DNA of 64,000 bases from Glaciihabitans sp. INWT7 (GTDB taxonomy: Bacteria > Actinomycetota > Actinomycetes > Actinomycetales > Microbacteriaceae): NCBI RefSeq assembly GCF_014217685.1, contig NZ_CP043653.1, positions 1,926,419 through 1,990,418 of the forward strand, read 5' to 3'. The position numbers and the translations under genes are program-made. Shown here in pieces: positions 35,772-44,628 of the stretch (within the stretch, counting starts at the first letter, position 1; each line of letters opens with the position of its first letter). The notes beneath the pieces were generated by a model that saw only the letters and a list, made by a program, of their open reading frames with translations, searched no databases and was not told the origin of the DNA.

Positions 35772-36803
35772 GTGACGCGTTTTGTGGATGTTCGAAACAT
35801 GGTGCGATGGGCCACCACGACCGGACCAGAGGCCATCATCGGCGGCATGATCGGGTACCTTCGCGACGACTTCCGTCGCTGGGAGAGCTTCGACAAGACG
35901 GCTCGAGTGGCCAGTCACACCCCCCTCGGCGTGATCGAGTTGATGCCGACCAGCGACCTCGAGACCTACGCCTTCAAGTACGTCAATGGCCACCCCTCCA
36001 ACCCCGCCCGGGGATTCCAGACCGTGACCGCGTTCGGGGTGCTGGCCGACGTGCACAACGGCTACCCGACGCTGCTCGCCGAGATGACCCTTCTCACCGC
36101 CCTGCGCACGGCCGCGACCTCCGCGATGGTCGCAAAAGAACTCGCCCGCCCGGATTCCACCGCCATGGCGATGATCGGCGCCGGCAGCCAGGCCGAGTTC
36201 CAGGCCCTCGGATTCCGGGCCGCGCTCGGAATCGACAAACTGCGCGTGTGGGACACCGATCCCGACGCCGTGGAGAAATTCGTGCGCAATCTCGCCCCCC
36301 TCGGATTCGACATCACGGTCGCCGCGAGCGCCGCGGATGCCGTGGCCGGGGCCGACATCATCACCACCTGCACCGCAGACAAGGCCCTCGCGACAGTGCT
36401 GACGAGCGACCTCGTCGTTGCAGGCGTTCACATCAACGCGATCGGCGGCGACTGCCCCGGCAAGACAGAACTCGAGGCGGCGATCCTCGACCGGGCATCC
36501 GTCTTCGTCGAATACCCGCCCCAGACGCGGGTCGAGGGTGAGATCCAGCAGATGGCACCCGACTTCCCCGTCACGGAACTGTGGAAGGTCATCGTCGGCA
36601 GCGCTGCCGGGCGCACCTCGGCCGAGCAGATCACGCTCTTCGACTCCGTCGGCTTCGCTATCGAGGACTTCTCCGCCCTTCGTTACCTGCGTGATTCGGT
36701 GGCGGACACCGACTTCTTCGACGAGATCGACCTCGTCGCGTCTCCGGAGAACCCCAAGGATCTCTTCGGCATGATCGGCGCGCTCTCCCCCGTCGGCGGC
36801 TGA
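35772..36803 (+). CDS. ocd: Ornithine cyclodeaminase
   Basis: A 343-residue enzyme of the OCD/mu-crystallin family: GHPSNPARGFQTVTAFGVLADVHNGYP, RTAATSAMVAKELARPDS, and AMIGAGSQAEFQALGF for NAD. It converts ornithine to proline plus ammonia. The GTG at 35772 has GGAGA 5-6 nt upstream; an upstream GTG at 35760 is less likely. Coupled in the same direction with CtlX, 5 bases after. Confidence 0.9.
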   Translation: MTRFVDVRNMVRWATTTGPEAIIGGMIGYLRDDFRRWESFDKTARVASHTPLGVIELMPTSDLETYAFKYVNGHPSNPARGFQTVTAFGVLADVHNGYPTLLAEMTLLTALRTAATSAMVAKELARPDSTAMAMIGAGSQAEFQALGFRAALGIDKLRVWDTDPDAVEKFVRNLAPLGFDITVAASAADAVAGADIITTCTADKALATVLTSDLVVAGVHINAIGGDCPGKTELEAAILDRASVFVEYPPQTRVEGEIQQMAPDFPVTELWKVIVGSAAGRTSAEQITLFDSVGFAIEDFSALRYLRDSVADTDFFDEIDLVASPENPKDLFGMIGALSPVGG

Positions 36804-36808
36804 GCCCG

Positions 36809-37744
36809 GTGTCGATCCAGGCGCCTTCGGCGGTCGTACTGGTGCGACCGCACCATTTTCGCCCCAACCCCCTCACCGCCGACGACAACGTGTTCCAGGT
36901 GATCGGAGCCGAGACCGAGTCGGTCCGCATCGCCGCGGCCGCCTACGACGAGGTGACGCGTGCGGCTGCGGCTCTCGAGGCTGCCGGCATCCGGGTTCAC
37001 CTCTTCGACGACGAGAGTGCGGATCGGCCCGACAGCGTCTTCCCCAATAACTGGATGTCCACCCATCCGGGCGGTCACGTCGCCATCTACCCGATGTACG
37101 CGGTGAACCGTCGCGGCGAGCGCCGGTGGGATGTGATCGACATGCTGAAGAGCGACTACCGGGTCCAGGATGTCATCGACTATTCCGGTCTCGAACTCGA
37201 TGACGTTTTCCTCGAGGGCACCGGCGCCATCGTGCTCGACCACGTGTCGCGCATCGCCTACGTCGCCCGCTCGCACCGCGCCGATCCGATCGCTCTCGAG
37301 AGGTTCTGCACCAACTTCGGATACGAGCCGATGGTGTTCGATGCGGTCGACCCGAGTGGGGTGCCGATCTATCACACCAACGTGATGATGGGGATCGCCA
37401 CCGATTTCGCCCTCGTGGGTCTCGACCTGATCCACTCCCCCGCGCGCCGCGCGCAGGTGGTCGACCGGCTGACCGCCCACGGACGCACCATCATCGATCT
37501 CGAGTTCGACCAGGTCTGCGACTTCGCCGGCAACGCGATCGAACTGCACGCCCCGGGAGGCCGCATCCTCGCCCTGTCGCGGCGTGCCGCCGAGACGCTG
37601 CGACCCGACCAGCTCGCGATCATCGAACGGTCCTGCACGCTGATGCCCCTCGACATCCCGACCATCGAACTCGCGGGAGGCTCGGTGCGGTGCATGATCG
37701 CGGGAATCCACCTCGACCGGCGTCCAGAGGTCGTCGCGGCCTGA
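36809..37744 (+). CDS. ctlX: Citrulline utilization hydrolase CtlX
   Basis: A 311-residue member of the amidinotransferase/arginine deiminase fold family: VVLVRPHHFRPNPLTADDN, FPNNWMSTHPGGHVAIYPM and the LEGTGAIVLDH segment identify the CtlX group. The proposed role is hydrolysis of citrulline to ornithine, feeding the ornithine cyclodeaminase gene just upstream. GTG start. The final codons belong to a 15-bp tandem repeat. Confidence 0.85.
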   Translation: MSIQAPSAVVLVRPHHFRPNPLTADDNVFQVIGAETESVRIAAAAYDEVTRAAAALEAAGIRVHLFDDESADRPDSVFPNNWMSTHPGGHVAIYPMYAVNRRGERRWDVIDMLKSDYRVQDVIDYSGLELDDVFLEGTGAIVLDHVSRIAYVARSHRADPIALERFCTNFGYEPMVFDAVDPSGVPIYHTNVMMGIATDFALVGLDLIHSPARRAQVVDRLTAHGRTIIDLEFDQVCDFAGNAIELHAPGGRILALSRRAAETLRPDQLAIIERSCTLMPLDIPTIELAGGSVRCMIAGIHLDRRPEVVAA

Positions 37745-37820
37745 GTCGTCGCGGCCTGAGTCGTCTCAGCCCGAATCGTCTCAGCCTGAATCGTCTCAGC
37801 CTGAATCGTCGCAGCCTGGC
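37731..37820 (+). repeat. 15-bp tandem repeat at the 3' end of ctlX
   Basis: Six units: TCGTCGCGGCCTGAG twice, TCGTCTCAGCCCGAA, TCGTCTCAGCCTGAA twice, and TCGTCGCAGCCTGGC. The first unit encodes the last residues (VAA) and stop of CtlX; the unit length preserves the reading frame, so the copies repeat the stop region. A minisatellite made by slippage at a gene end. Confidence 0.8.
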
Positions 37821-37893
37821 GGCGTGCTCGGGGCGACCCGAGAACGTGCAAGTCGTAGGAGGTCGCGCTCGAACGTCTCTCTCCGCTGCGAAG

Positions 37894-38520
37894 CTACGGA
37901 CGAAGTCCGACGGCCGGTAGCAGCAGGCCATCGATGACGGATATGAGAAACGCGCGGTCAACCGTCTTGCGCTGGATCATCGAACGGTACATCGCCATCG
38001 ACGTGACAAGGAGTGACAACGTGTCCACGTTGCTGTGGACGGGGATTTCCCCCCGGTCGATCGCCCGCTGAAGGAAGATCCTGCTGATCGCCGCGCGGGG
38101 CTCGACGATTGCGGTCTGCACCGCGTCTGCCAGCCCCGGGTCATGGGTGATCATCGACATCAACCCCGCCATGACATGAAGTTTGCGGTCACCGTCCTCG
38201 ATCGCGTGGGGCTTTATGTTGGCGACAAGATCGCCCCGGAGCGTGCCGGTGTCGGGAAGATTGGTGATGTCGATGTCGGCGTTCTTCATGCACGCAACGG
38301 CATCGATGACGAGTTCTGCCTTGGAGGCCCAGCGGCGGTACACAGTCGCCTTGCCTGCTTTGGCGCGAGCCGCCACCATGTCGATGGTCATGCGGTCATA
38401 GCCCGTTTCAGCGAGCACATCCAATGCAGCGGTGAGAATTTCCGGGTCGCGGGTGTGATCGCGCTTTCGTCCCAGCTTCGGCGAATCGGCGTCACGCGGC
38501 GCGAGTTCGATCTGACTCAT
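37894..38520 (-). CDS. TetR-family regulator of the divergent exporter
   Basis: A 208-residue repressor: ILTAALDVLAETGYDRMTIDMVAARAKAGKATVYRRWASKAELV helix-turn-helix, C-terminal ligand domain. It is divergent from the DHA2 exporter with an operator at the exporter's promoter, the classic layout for drug efflux repressors. AAGGAG lies about 9 nt before the ATG at 38520. Confidence 0.92.
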   Translation of the reverse strand: MSQIELAPRDADSPKLGRKRDHTRDPEILTAALDVLAETGYDRMTIDMVAARAKAGKATVYRRWASKAELVIDAVACMKNADIDITNLPDTGTLRGDLVANIKPHAIEDGDRKLHVMAGLMSMITHDPGLADAVQTAIVEPRAAISRIFLQRAIDRGEIPVHSNVDTLSLLVTSMAMYRSMIQRKTVDRAFLISVIDGLLLPAVGLRP

Positions 38521-38595
38521 TGCGGCGTACTCCTTGCTCGACAGCGCCACCCGGGTGGTGAAATGTTTCGTGCAAGCAAATTCTAGACCAACAGA

Positions 38596-38624
38596 ATCCG
38601 GAACTGTAAAGTTTCGGATATAGT
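38596..38624 (+). promoter_or_regulatory. TetR operator and leaderless promoter of the exporter
   Basis: ATCCGGAACT (38596-38605), GTAA, AGTTTCGGAT (38610-38619): 10-bp arms with one mismatch. TATAGT (38619-38624) overlaps the right arm and lies 7 nt before the ATG at 38632, so a bound repressor covers the -35/-10 spacer. Confidence 0.7.
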
Positions 38625-38631
38625 CAGTCTC

Positions 38632-40155
38632 ATGTCTGATGAATCCCCTGCTTCGCCTGTCGCCCCCTCTGGCCCCGCTGTCGTATCGCGGCGACGGTGG
38701 TTGACGCTCGGCGTCGTCGCCCTTGCCCAGCTCATGGTCGTGCTCGACTCGACCGTCGTCAACATTGCCCTGCCTGCGGCCCAGGCCGACCTCGGCTTCT
38801 CCAACGGAGACCGCCAATGGGTCGTCACCGCCTACTCTCTCGCCTTCGGCAGCTTGCTGCTCCTTGGCGGCCGACTATCCGACCTGATCGGGCGCAAGCG
38901 CACCTTCATCATCGGTCTCATCGGTTTCGCTCTGGCATCCGCGCTCGGAGGTGCTGCTGATAGTTTCGGCATGCTCGTCGGTGCTCGCGCACTCCAGGGT
39001 GTATTCGGCGCGATGCTCGCGCCCACTGCTCTAGCAGTGTTGACGACGACATTCACGGTGCCGAAAGAACGCGCTCGCGCTTTCGGTGTCTTCGGAGCGA
39101 TCGCTGGAGCGGGAGGGGCGGTAGGCCTTCTCCTCGGCGGCTACCTCACCCAATACTTCGACTGGCGCTGGAACCTGTACATCAACGTGTTCATCGCGCT
39201 GCTCGCCATTATCGGTGCGGCGATCTACGTAGACCACGGAGTTCGAACGAGCCCCCGTCCGAAGCTCGACATTCCCGGAACCATTCTCGTCTCTGGTGCG
39301 CTTTTCAGCCTCGTCTATGGGTTTTCCCATGCGGAAACCGATGGGTGGGACTCCCCCCTCACCTGGGGCATGCTGGCCGCAGCTGTCGGGCTGCTGATCG
39401 CGTTCGTACTCTGGCAGCGGCGCGCCGCCCACCCACTCCTGCCTCTTTCGATCGTGCTCGACCGCAACCGCGGTGCCGCTTACAGCTCCGTTCTCATCGC
39501 CGGAATCGGGATGTTCGGCGTCTTCCTCTTCGTGACGTACTACCTGCAGAAGACCCTCAACTACACCCCCGTGCAGGCCGGCCTATCGTTCCTGCCGATG
39601 ATCGCCATGCTCATCCTTGCTGCCCAGCTCGGCACGAACCTCTTCGTTCCCCGATTCGGACCGAAAATCATGGTGCCGTTCGGTATGACACTGGGTGTCG
39701 TCGCGATGGTGATGCTCACCCGCTTGGATCTTCAGAGCGCATATGCGTCCGAGGTCTTGCCTCCGCTGATGATCATGGGATTTGCGATGGGATCGATCAT
39801 GCCCGCATCGATGCAGACCGCGACGCTCGGAGTCGACCGCAAGTTCGCCGGCGTGGCATCGGCAATGGTGAACACCAGTCAGCAAGTCGGAGGATCGATC
39901 GGGACAGCGCTGCTCAACACCCTCGCAGCCGCGACCGCGACAAGCTACCTCGCTTCTCATGTGCCCACCACGGCGCGGGTCGCGGCCGAAGCAGCCGTGC
40001 ACAGCTACGCCACCGCCTATTGGGCGGGCGCAGCATTCTTCGCTTTCGGCGCACTGCTCTCAGCGCTCCTGTTCCGTCGCCGCGGCGACGGAATCTCACT
40101 CACCAACCCGAACGGCACAGCAATAGCCGACCGTGAGCCGGTCACGGCTCACTAG
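38632..40155 (+). CDS. MFS drug exporter, DHA2 (EmrB/QacA) family
   Basis: A 507-residue 14-helix transporter: LDSTVVNIALPAAQADLGFS, GGRLSDLIGRKRTFI (motif A), and GPLLGGYLTQ-like GLLLGGYLTQYFDWRW. It exports toxic hydrophobic compounds with protons. Controlled by the divergent TetR. No ribosome site; leaderless. Confidence 0.92.
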   Translation: MSDESPASPVAPSGPAVVSRRRWLTLGVVALAQLMVVLDSTVVNIALPAAQADLGFSNGDRQWVVTAYSLAFGSLLLLGGRLSDLIGRKRTFIIGLIGFALASALGGAADSFGMLVGARALQGVFGAMLAPTALAVLTTTFTVPKERARAFGVFGAIAGAGGAVGLLLGGYLTQYFDWRWNLYINVFIALLAIIGAAIYVDHGVRTSPRPKLDIPGTILVSGALFSLVYGFSHAETDGWDSPLTWGMLAAAVGLLIAFVLWQRRAAHPLLPLSIVLDRNRGAAYSSVLIAGIGMFGVFLFVTYYLQKTLNYTPVQAGLSFLPMIAMLILAAQLGTNLFVPRFGPKIMVPFGMTLGVVAMVMLTRLDLQSAYASEVLPPLMIMGFAMGSIMPASMQTATLGVDRKFAGVASAMVNTSQQVGGSIGTALLNTLAAATATSYLASHVPTTARVAAEAAVHSYATAYWAGAAFFAFGALLSALLFRRRGDGISLTNPNGTAIADREPVTAH

Positions 40156-40405
40156 CCGAACGCAACCTGGAAACTGGCACCGCCTCCCCGACGAGGGCAG
40201 CGGTCCCAGTCGTTCGTTCGCACCGATTGCAACACACCGCGAGTGTGACGGCGAACAGCAGGGTTGGCTACGCGGTTGATGAATTCTGGCTGACGCTTGC
40301 TCCCCCCACGCCGTAAAGGGCTACCCAGTGCGGCCTGCTTGCGAGCTCAGGGCAGTTCCGGCGCGTCAGGTCGAGTTGCGAGGCAGCCCCGATCGGGCAG
40401 GTCGC
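40156..40405. other. Intergenic region, no gene seen
   Basis: About 250 bp between the exporter stop and the next promoter. I see no credible gene or strong hairpin. Confidence 0.4.
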
Positions 40406-40411
40406 TAGTCT
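40406..40411 (+). promoter_or_regulatory. -10 element of the 48-residue membrane protein gene
   Basis: TAGTCT, six bases (CAGAGG), ATG at 40418; the same leaderless spacing seen at other genes here supports this small gene. Confidence 0.45.
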
Positions 40412-40417
40412 CAGAGG

Positions 40418-40564
40418 ATGATTCAGTTCAGCTTTCTCGTGGTTCTCTATTTCATCGTCATAGCGGCCGCAGTCATCGTGCTGTTTTGGCTCGCAATCAC
40501 GGCGATACGCGCCCTCAACGTGTACATCCGCAAAAATCGTCTGCCGTCGATCGACCAGCACTAG
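40418..40564 (+). CDS. 48-residue single-helix membrane protein
   Basis: A hydrophobic stretch FLVVLYFIVIAAAVIVLFWL is followed by AITAIRALNVYIRKNRLPSI and a short tail, giving one helix with a basic cytoplasmic end. No family recognised. It is supported by a leaderless promoter at exact spacing and by the next membrane gene 9 bp downstream, so the two may form a unit. A very short gene, so moderate confidence. Confidence 0.5.
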   Translation: MIQFSFLVVLYFIVIAAAVIVLFWLAITAIRALNVYIRKNRLPSIDQH

Positions 40565-40573
40565 GTCTCTCGG

Positions 40574-41374
40574 TTGAAAACGGTATCGATCGCCGCACGA
40601 TATGTGGCTGCATCCGCCCTGATCGCGGCCTCCATCCTGGTCTGCTGCTACCTGACGATAATGGCCACCTTCGTGGTGGGTAGCTCCCTTTCCGCGCCGG
40701 ACACCACGGAAGCCTGGGTACGTGAGATCGCGCTCTCTGCCGACTTGATAGCGCAGGGCGCTCTGTGGTCGTTTGTCGGGCTGGCGGTGACCATGGCTTG
40801 TGCGCTCGTTGGGGTCCGATGGCGTAAGAGCCGCTGGATGTGGGTGGGTATCGCCTGCAGCGCGCTCTTTGCCTGCACGTTGCTCCTCGTAACAATCTCC
40901 GGGCCTTATCGGCTCGATCGCCTCGTCGAGCGAGCGACCGCCGCAATCGAAAACGGTCCCGCGGTGGAACCGGCACCTCCGAGGCAGACGCCGCCGCCCC
41001 AGTTCACCGCACAGTACGTCCGGTCGGCGATCCAGCAGATGGCAGCGGTGTCACAGAGGGCCGCAGTGGGACCAGTCACCGATATGAACGGTGCCATCAT
41101 AAATTTCGCCGGCATAGTGCCGATGGCGGTTGCCTGCGAAGATTCCGGTTCTCAAGGAAATGTCCAACTCGACTTTCGCACCGGAAACAACGCTCGATCA
41201 CGTGATCAGATTCTTGCGGCCTGGGACTCCGCGGGCTACGCGCCCGACCGAGCTATCCAAGAAGACCTTCGGTACAGCGCCACTCTTCCGATCGCTCGTA
41301 TGACCATTCGAGACTCGACCACCATCGATGGACTCATCCACATGAACATCGTCGGCCAGTGCGCCACCCCATAA
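40574..41374 (+). CDS. Membrane protein of unknown function
   Basis: A 266-residue protein, TTG start. Three hydrophobic segments (about 9-35, 60-82, 88-110) are followed by a soluble domain of about 150 residues, probably outside the cell, with a Pro-rich linker (PAPPRQTPPPQ) and two cysteines (CEDSG, GQCATP). No known domain. It follows the 48-residue membrane protein by 9 bases. Confidence 0.65.
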   Translation: MKTVSIAARYVAASALIAASILVCCYLTIMATFVVGSSLSAPDTTEAWVREIALSADLIAQGALWSFVGLAVTMACALVGVRWRKSRWMWVGIACSALFACTLLLVTISGPYRLDRLVERATAAIENGPAVEPAPPRQTPPPQFTAQYVRSAIQQMAAVSQRAAVGPVTDMNGAIINFAGIVPMAVACEDSGSQGNVQLDFRTGNNARSRDQILAAWDSAGYAPDRAIQEDLRYSATLPIARMTIRDSTTIDGLIHMNIVGQCATP

Positions 41375-41508
41375 CATCGCACCTGACTTCGGGGGCGAAT
41401 ACGCCGTCTCACTTTCCCGAGTAGAACAGTATTCGCTCGATGGGATAGACAATGTCGGGCGCGGTCAGGGTCGGTGGATCTGGCGCCTGAGCTGAGAGAT
41501 GAATTCTC

Positions 41509-42408
41509 CTAGAACTCTTGGCCGGCGAGCATGCGCTCCAAGGTGTTCCGCCCCAGCGCGCTCATCCCGGGGTTCGTCCTCCGGTAGTACCACACCAAGC
41601 CCATCGCCTGTTGGAACGCCCACGCGGCTCCCCGTCGCCACTCGAGGTCGTCGCATGACAGTTCGCTGCGGAATAGCGCTCGCCTGTCCTCGTCGAGCAT
41701 GTGCCACGCGGCCACAAGGTCAAGTGACGGGTCAGCAGCAGCGAACCCTCCGCCATCTAAGAGCCCCATGAGTCGATCACCGTGAACAAGGAGATTGCCC
41801 GGTGTCAGATCACCGTGCGTCATCAGTTCACGGTGGTATTCAGGCAAGTTGCGGAATTCGGCCCAAAGACCGCGGAGCTCTTCGACGGGAAGGAGCCCAT
41901 CGCTTTCTGTGAAGCAGACTTGCATCCAGTCGTCGGAGCCCCCGAGATCGCCGCCGCGGCCCGAGCCTGCGAAGTGGCCTCCTCTGGTGTCAGCGGCGCG
42001 AAGTGCGTTGACGAGCTCGGCCAGGTCCCGGGCGAAGCGATCAGAGCGCGCTAGCCCGTTGGGCGTTGCAACTACTCCCGGCAGCCACGTCTGCACGGAC
42101 CATGGCATTGGGTACCCGTGACCGGGAGTTCCCAGGGCAACGGGCACAGGAGTCGGCACCGGACAGCATGCGACCAACTCGCGCATTGCGACAGTTTCCT
42201 GGGCGAGCACTGCTCCCCTGTCGGCGATATCTGCGGGACGCAGCGGGAATCGCGCCGCAAGACCAGTGCCGATTCTAAAAACGGCATTCACTGTTCCCTC
42301 TGCCTCGACGCGTTGGACGCGCTCCCGACGCCATTCGGGAAATTGGTCAGTGATCAGTTGAGCGGCGATGTGCTCGTCAATGAGCAATTCATCGTCGTGC
42401 ATCGCCAT
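41509..42408 (-). CDS. APH-family phosphotransferase
   Basis: A 299-residue kinase-like protein: THGDLTPGNLLV catalytic loop and GLLDGGGFAAADPSLDL (Mg-binding Asp). The motif form matches macrolide and hygromycin phosphotransferase-like proteins, but the substrate is unknown. ATG 42408 has a TAGCGT -10 seven nt upstream (leaderless). Whether it gives antibiotic resistance is not shown by sequence. Confidence 0.82.
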   Translation of the reverse strand: MAMHDDELLIDEHIAAQLITDQFPEWRRERVQRVEAEGTVNAVFRIGTGLAARFPLRPADIADRGAVLAQETVAMRELVACCPVPTPVPVALGTPGHGYPMPWSVQTWLPGVVATPNGLARSDRFARDLAELVNALRAADTRGGHFAGSGRGGDLGGSDDWMQVCFTESDGLLPVEELRGLWAEFRNLPEYHRELMTHGDLTPGNLLVHGDRLMGLLDGGGFAAADPSLDLVAAWHMLDEDRRALFRSELSCDDLEWRRGAAWAFQQAMGLVWYYRRTNPGMSALGRNTLERMLAGQEF

Positions 42409-42415
42409 TCACCAC

Positions 42416-42421
42416 ACGCTA
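42416..42421 (-). promoter_or_regulatory. -10 element of the APH-family gene
   Basis: TAGCGT on the minus strand, 7 nt before the ATG at 42408. Confidence 0.4.
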
Positions 42422-42575
42422 GCGCGTGCCGCGCGTTGTGCCGGTTAGCATCCCGCTGAGGGTCCCGCACGGGAGACCTGACCAGTCCTCGACGAGGTGC
42501 GAAGCGCTGACCCCGGCGATGATGACCAGGCTCGAGCTGATGGCCGGAATGCACGAGGAAGATTCTTCTTCGGGT

Positions 42576-42581
42576 TATCTT
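42576..42581 (+). promoter_or_regulatory. -10 element of the 141-residue membrane protein gene
   Basis: TATCTT, six bases, ATG at 42588; this decides the start over upstream codons. Confidence 0.45.
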
Positions 42582-42587
42582 GTGTCC

Positions 42588-43013
42588 ATGGATAGAGCAG
42601 CTCGTCGAAACCGACGCCGACAGGCCGGCACCCTCTTCGCCGACAGCTACGACGGAATTGGAGCCGAGAGTGCCAGCGGACCGGGCTCTCCACCATTGGC
42701 CGTCACTCTCTCCCTGTTCGCACTACAGATTCTCGTCTCCGGCTATGTCATCTTCACTGCGGCGCTCAGCGGCTTCATCGTTGATTCCTGCGGGGAGAGG
42801 AACTGCAACTTCCCCTTGATCGAGTTCGCCGGATGGACTGCTCCCCTGGGAATAGTTGCGATCTTCGCATTCTGTGTCGGATTGTGCATTCGCAGGTACA
42901 GTCTCAGCCGTGCGACCTGGTGGATTCCCCTCGGGGGTATCTGCGCCTCCCTGCTGGTGCTGCTCGCCTCGATCGGGTTGCTCCACTGGGGCGTCGGCCC
43001 AGCGGGCATATAG
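42588..43013 (+). CDS. Small membrane protein of unknown function
   Basis: A 141-residue protein with a basic N-terminus (RAARRNRRRQAG) and three hydrophobic helices (about 37-62, 80-97, 110-135). A Cys pair (DSCGERNCNF) lies in the loop after helix 1, perhaps a disulfide outside. No family recognised. Confidence 0.6.
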   Translation: MDRAARRNRRRQAGTLFADSYDGIGAESASGPGSPPLAVTLSLFALQILVSGYVIFTAALSGFIVDSCGERNCNFPLIEFAGWTAPLGIVAIFAFCVGLCIRRYSLSRATWWIPLGGICASLLVLLASIGLLHWGVGPAGI

Positions 43014-43197
43014 GGGCGACACCCCTCGCGAGGTCGCATCGGGCGCACACTCGAGGCGCAAGCAGTGAACGGGTTGCCACATCTCGCAAGGGTAAATCAC
43101 CGGGCAACCGTCACGTACCGACGACCGCCGAGCGCGGAGGCGACATGCTTGGTCGGACGGGGTGTGTGCTTGGTCCCGGCGGTTGTCAGAACCTTGG

Positions 43198-43701
43198 TCA
43201 GTGTCCCGAAACTGCGTGGCAGCCCCCATCGGCGACGAAACCGCCGTCTTCGATCGTCAGTCCCGCCACAGGAGTTATCTCGCCGAACACGCAACCGTTC
43301 ATTTCTTTCTCTGCCCAGAACTGCACCTCGGTCGCCGGGTCGCCGGAAACCTCGACGAAGGTGAGGCCTTCTGCCTCAAGGGCCGCTTTCACCTGGTCGC
43401 TGTTCGGCATAGGGGTGGCTATCGCCTGTAGCGACGATCTCGCCGAAACAAGCGCTCGGTCCAGGATGGCCTGATCTTTTGGCGCCGGCGTGCCCCGAGC
43501 CCTGTAGGCATAGTTTGAATCCATGGGCTTGTCGCCGTCGTACATCGCGCAGCCCGGTATGTCGATCTTCTCCGTGCCGGAGTAAGGGCAGGCAACCGAC
43601 GGGGACGGAGTCGAGACTGCCGATGGGCTATTCGCCGCACACCCCACAAGGCAGAGAGCAAGAATCGCGGCGTGGAGCACAGAAACGCGACGGAGGTTCA
43701 T
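43198..43701 (-). CDS. Lipoprotein of unknown function
   Basis: A 167-residue protein with signal peptide and lipobox LCLVGC (Cys21), then a Ser/Pro-rich linker and a small domain with two more cysteine pairs. No family recognised. ATG 43701 has TAGCCT 6 nt upstream on the minus strand. Confidence 0.65.
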   Translation of the reverse strand: MNLRRVSVLHAAILALCLVGCAANSPSAVSTPSPSVACPYSGTEKIDIPGCAMYDGDKPMDSNYAYRARGTPAPKDQAILDRALVSARSSLQAIATPMPNSDQVKAALEAEGLTFVEVSGDPATEVQFWAEKEMNGCVFGEITPVAGLTIEDGGFVADGGCHAVSGH

Positions 43702-43707
43702 TTTCAC

Positions 43708-43713
43708 AGGCTA
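43708..43713 (-). promoter_or_regulatory. -10 element of the lipoprotein gene
   Basis: TAGCCT on the minus strand, 6 nt before the ATG at 43701. Confidence 0.4.
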
Positions 43714-43937
43714 GCGGGCTGGCGAAGCACAGCGCCAGGATTACCGACGGTGGCCGATCGGCCCGGTGCCAATGAGCGCCGCACTTCGTCAAGGCCCGCG
43801 TGGCCAAAGCGGAACGTGCACACGAGAGCGTCAAGTTCCGGCTGACTCTGGCGCGTGAACCATTCGCGAGCGGCACGATATCCGGCTAACCCGAGTTTTG
43901 CTGGATCGGGCCTCGTCTCGTCGAGCTTGCGGTCCCG

Positions 43938-44459
43938 CTATCGGGCGCTCTCGGTTGATCCCGATGAGTCGAGCGATGTCAGATATTCGGCGTTGCCGCG
44001 CAGCGCGGGTTTGTAGCGTTCGATCTCTTCCGAATGCACATGGTCTGCGATCAGGGCGAGAAGGCTGCCGAGGGCAGTATTGACGTGTCCGGCCGCATGG
44101 AGACTCAGTGCTTCGAATGCGCCGAGGGCAACGGAATCCGGAAACTCCCTGCGCGCCTGCGCAAAGACGGTCACCGACTCATCCAGGCGTCCAAGGTTGC
44201 GGAGAGTGCTCCCGTATTGGAGGTAGCACCGGCGACGCACATCCCCGTCAAGCCCTCCGGTCATCGCTCGCTGGTAGAACCCGAGGGCCGTCGTCTCGTC
44301 GCCTGCGGTGTCGTACGCACCACCAACTTCGTAGAGAACCCGAGGGTCGAGGGGGTGCTTCTCGTAGACCTGAAGGAGGGCGGCGATCGTCGGCCCCATG
44401 TTGTCGCGGTTGCGAGCCGCGAAGATGCGGGCCAGCTCGATGTGCAGCTCTGTACTCAT
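43938..44459 (-). CDS. Tetratricopeptide-repeat protein
   Basis: A 173-residue helical protein with about three TPR-like pairs: LDPRVLYEVGGAYDTAGDETTALGFYQRAM and RRRCYLQYGSTLRNLGRLDESVTVFAQARREFP. A scaffold for protein contacts; partner unknown. GAGGAG lies about 11 nt before the ATG. Confidence 0.75.
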   Translation of the reverse strand: MSTELHIELARIFAARNRDNMGPTIAALLQVYEKHPLDPRVLYEVGGAYDTAGDETTALGFYQRAMTGGLDGDVRRRCYLQYGSTLRNLGRLDESVTVFAQARREFPDSVALGAFEALSLHAAGHVNTALGSLLALIADHVHSEEIERYKPALRGNAEYLTSLDSSGSTESAR

Positions 44460-44628
44460 GGGTTGGGTGACTCCTCGGCTCGTTCCAGCCGCGCAGACGC
44501 GCGCCCTCAGGCTAGCTGCCAGACTCGAATCATCCGTCGCCGCCGGTTCTCGGTGGGCATGGTGGACATCTTGTCGCCCGCACTGGCCGCTATGGTCGAA
44601 TCACCACCATCAATCGGAGGACCCCATC

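Noticed and set aside
41395-41436. Inverted repeat GCGAATAC/GTATTCGC
   Set aside because: 8-bp arms with a 26-base loop and no U tract; too weak to call a terminator.
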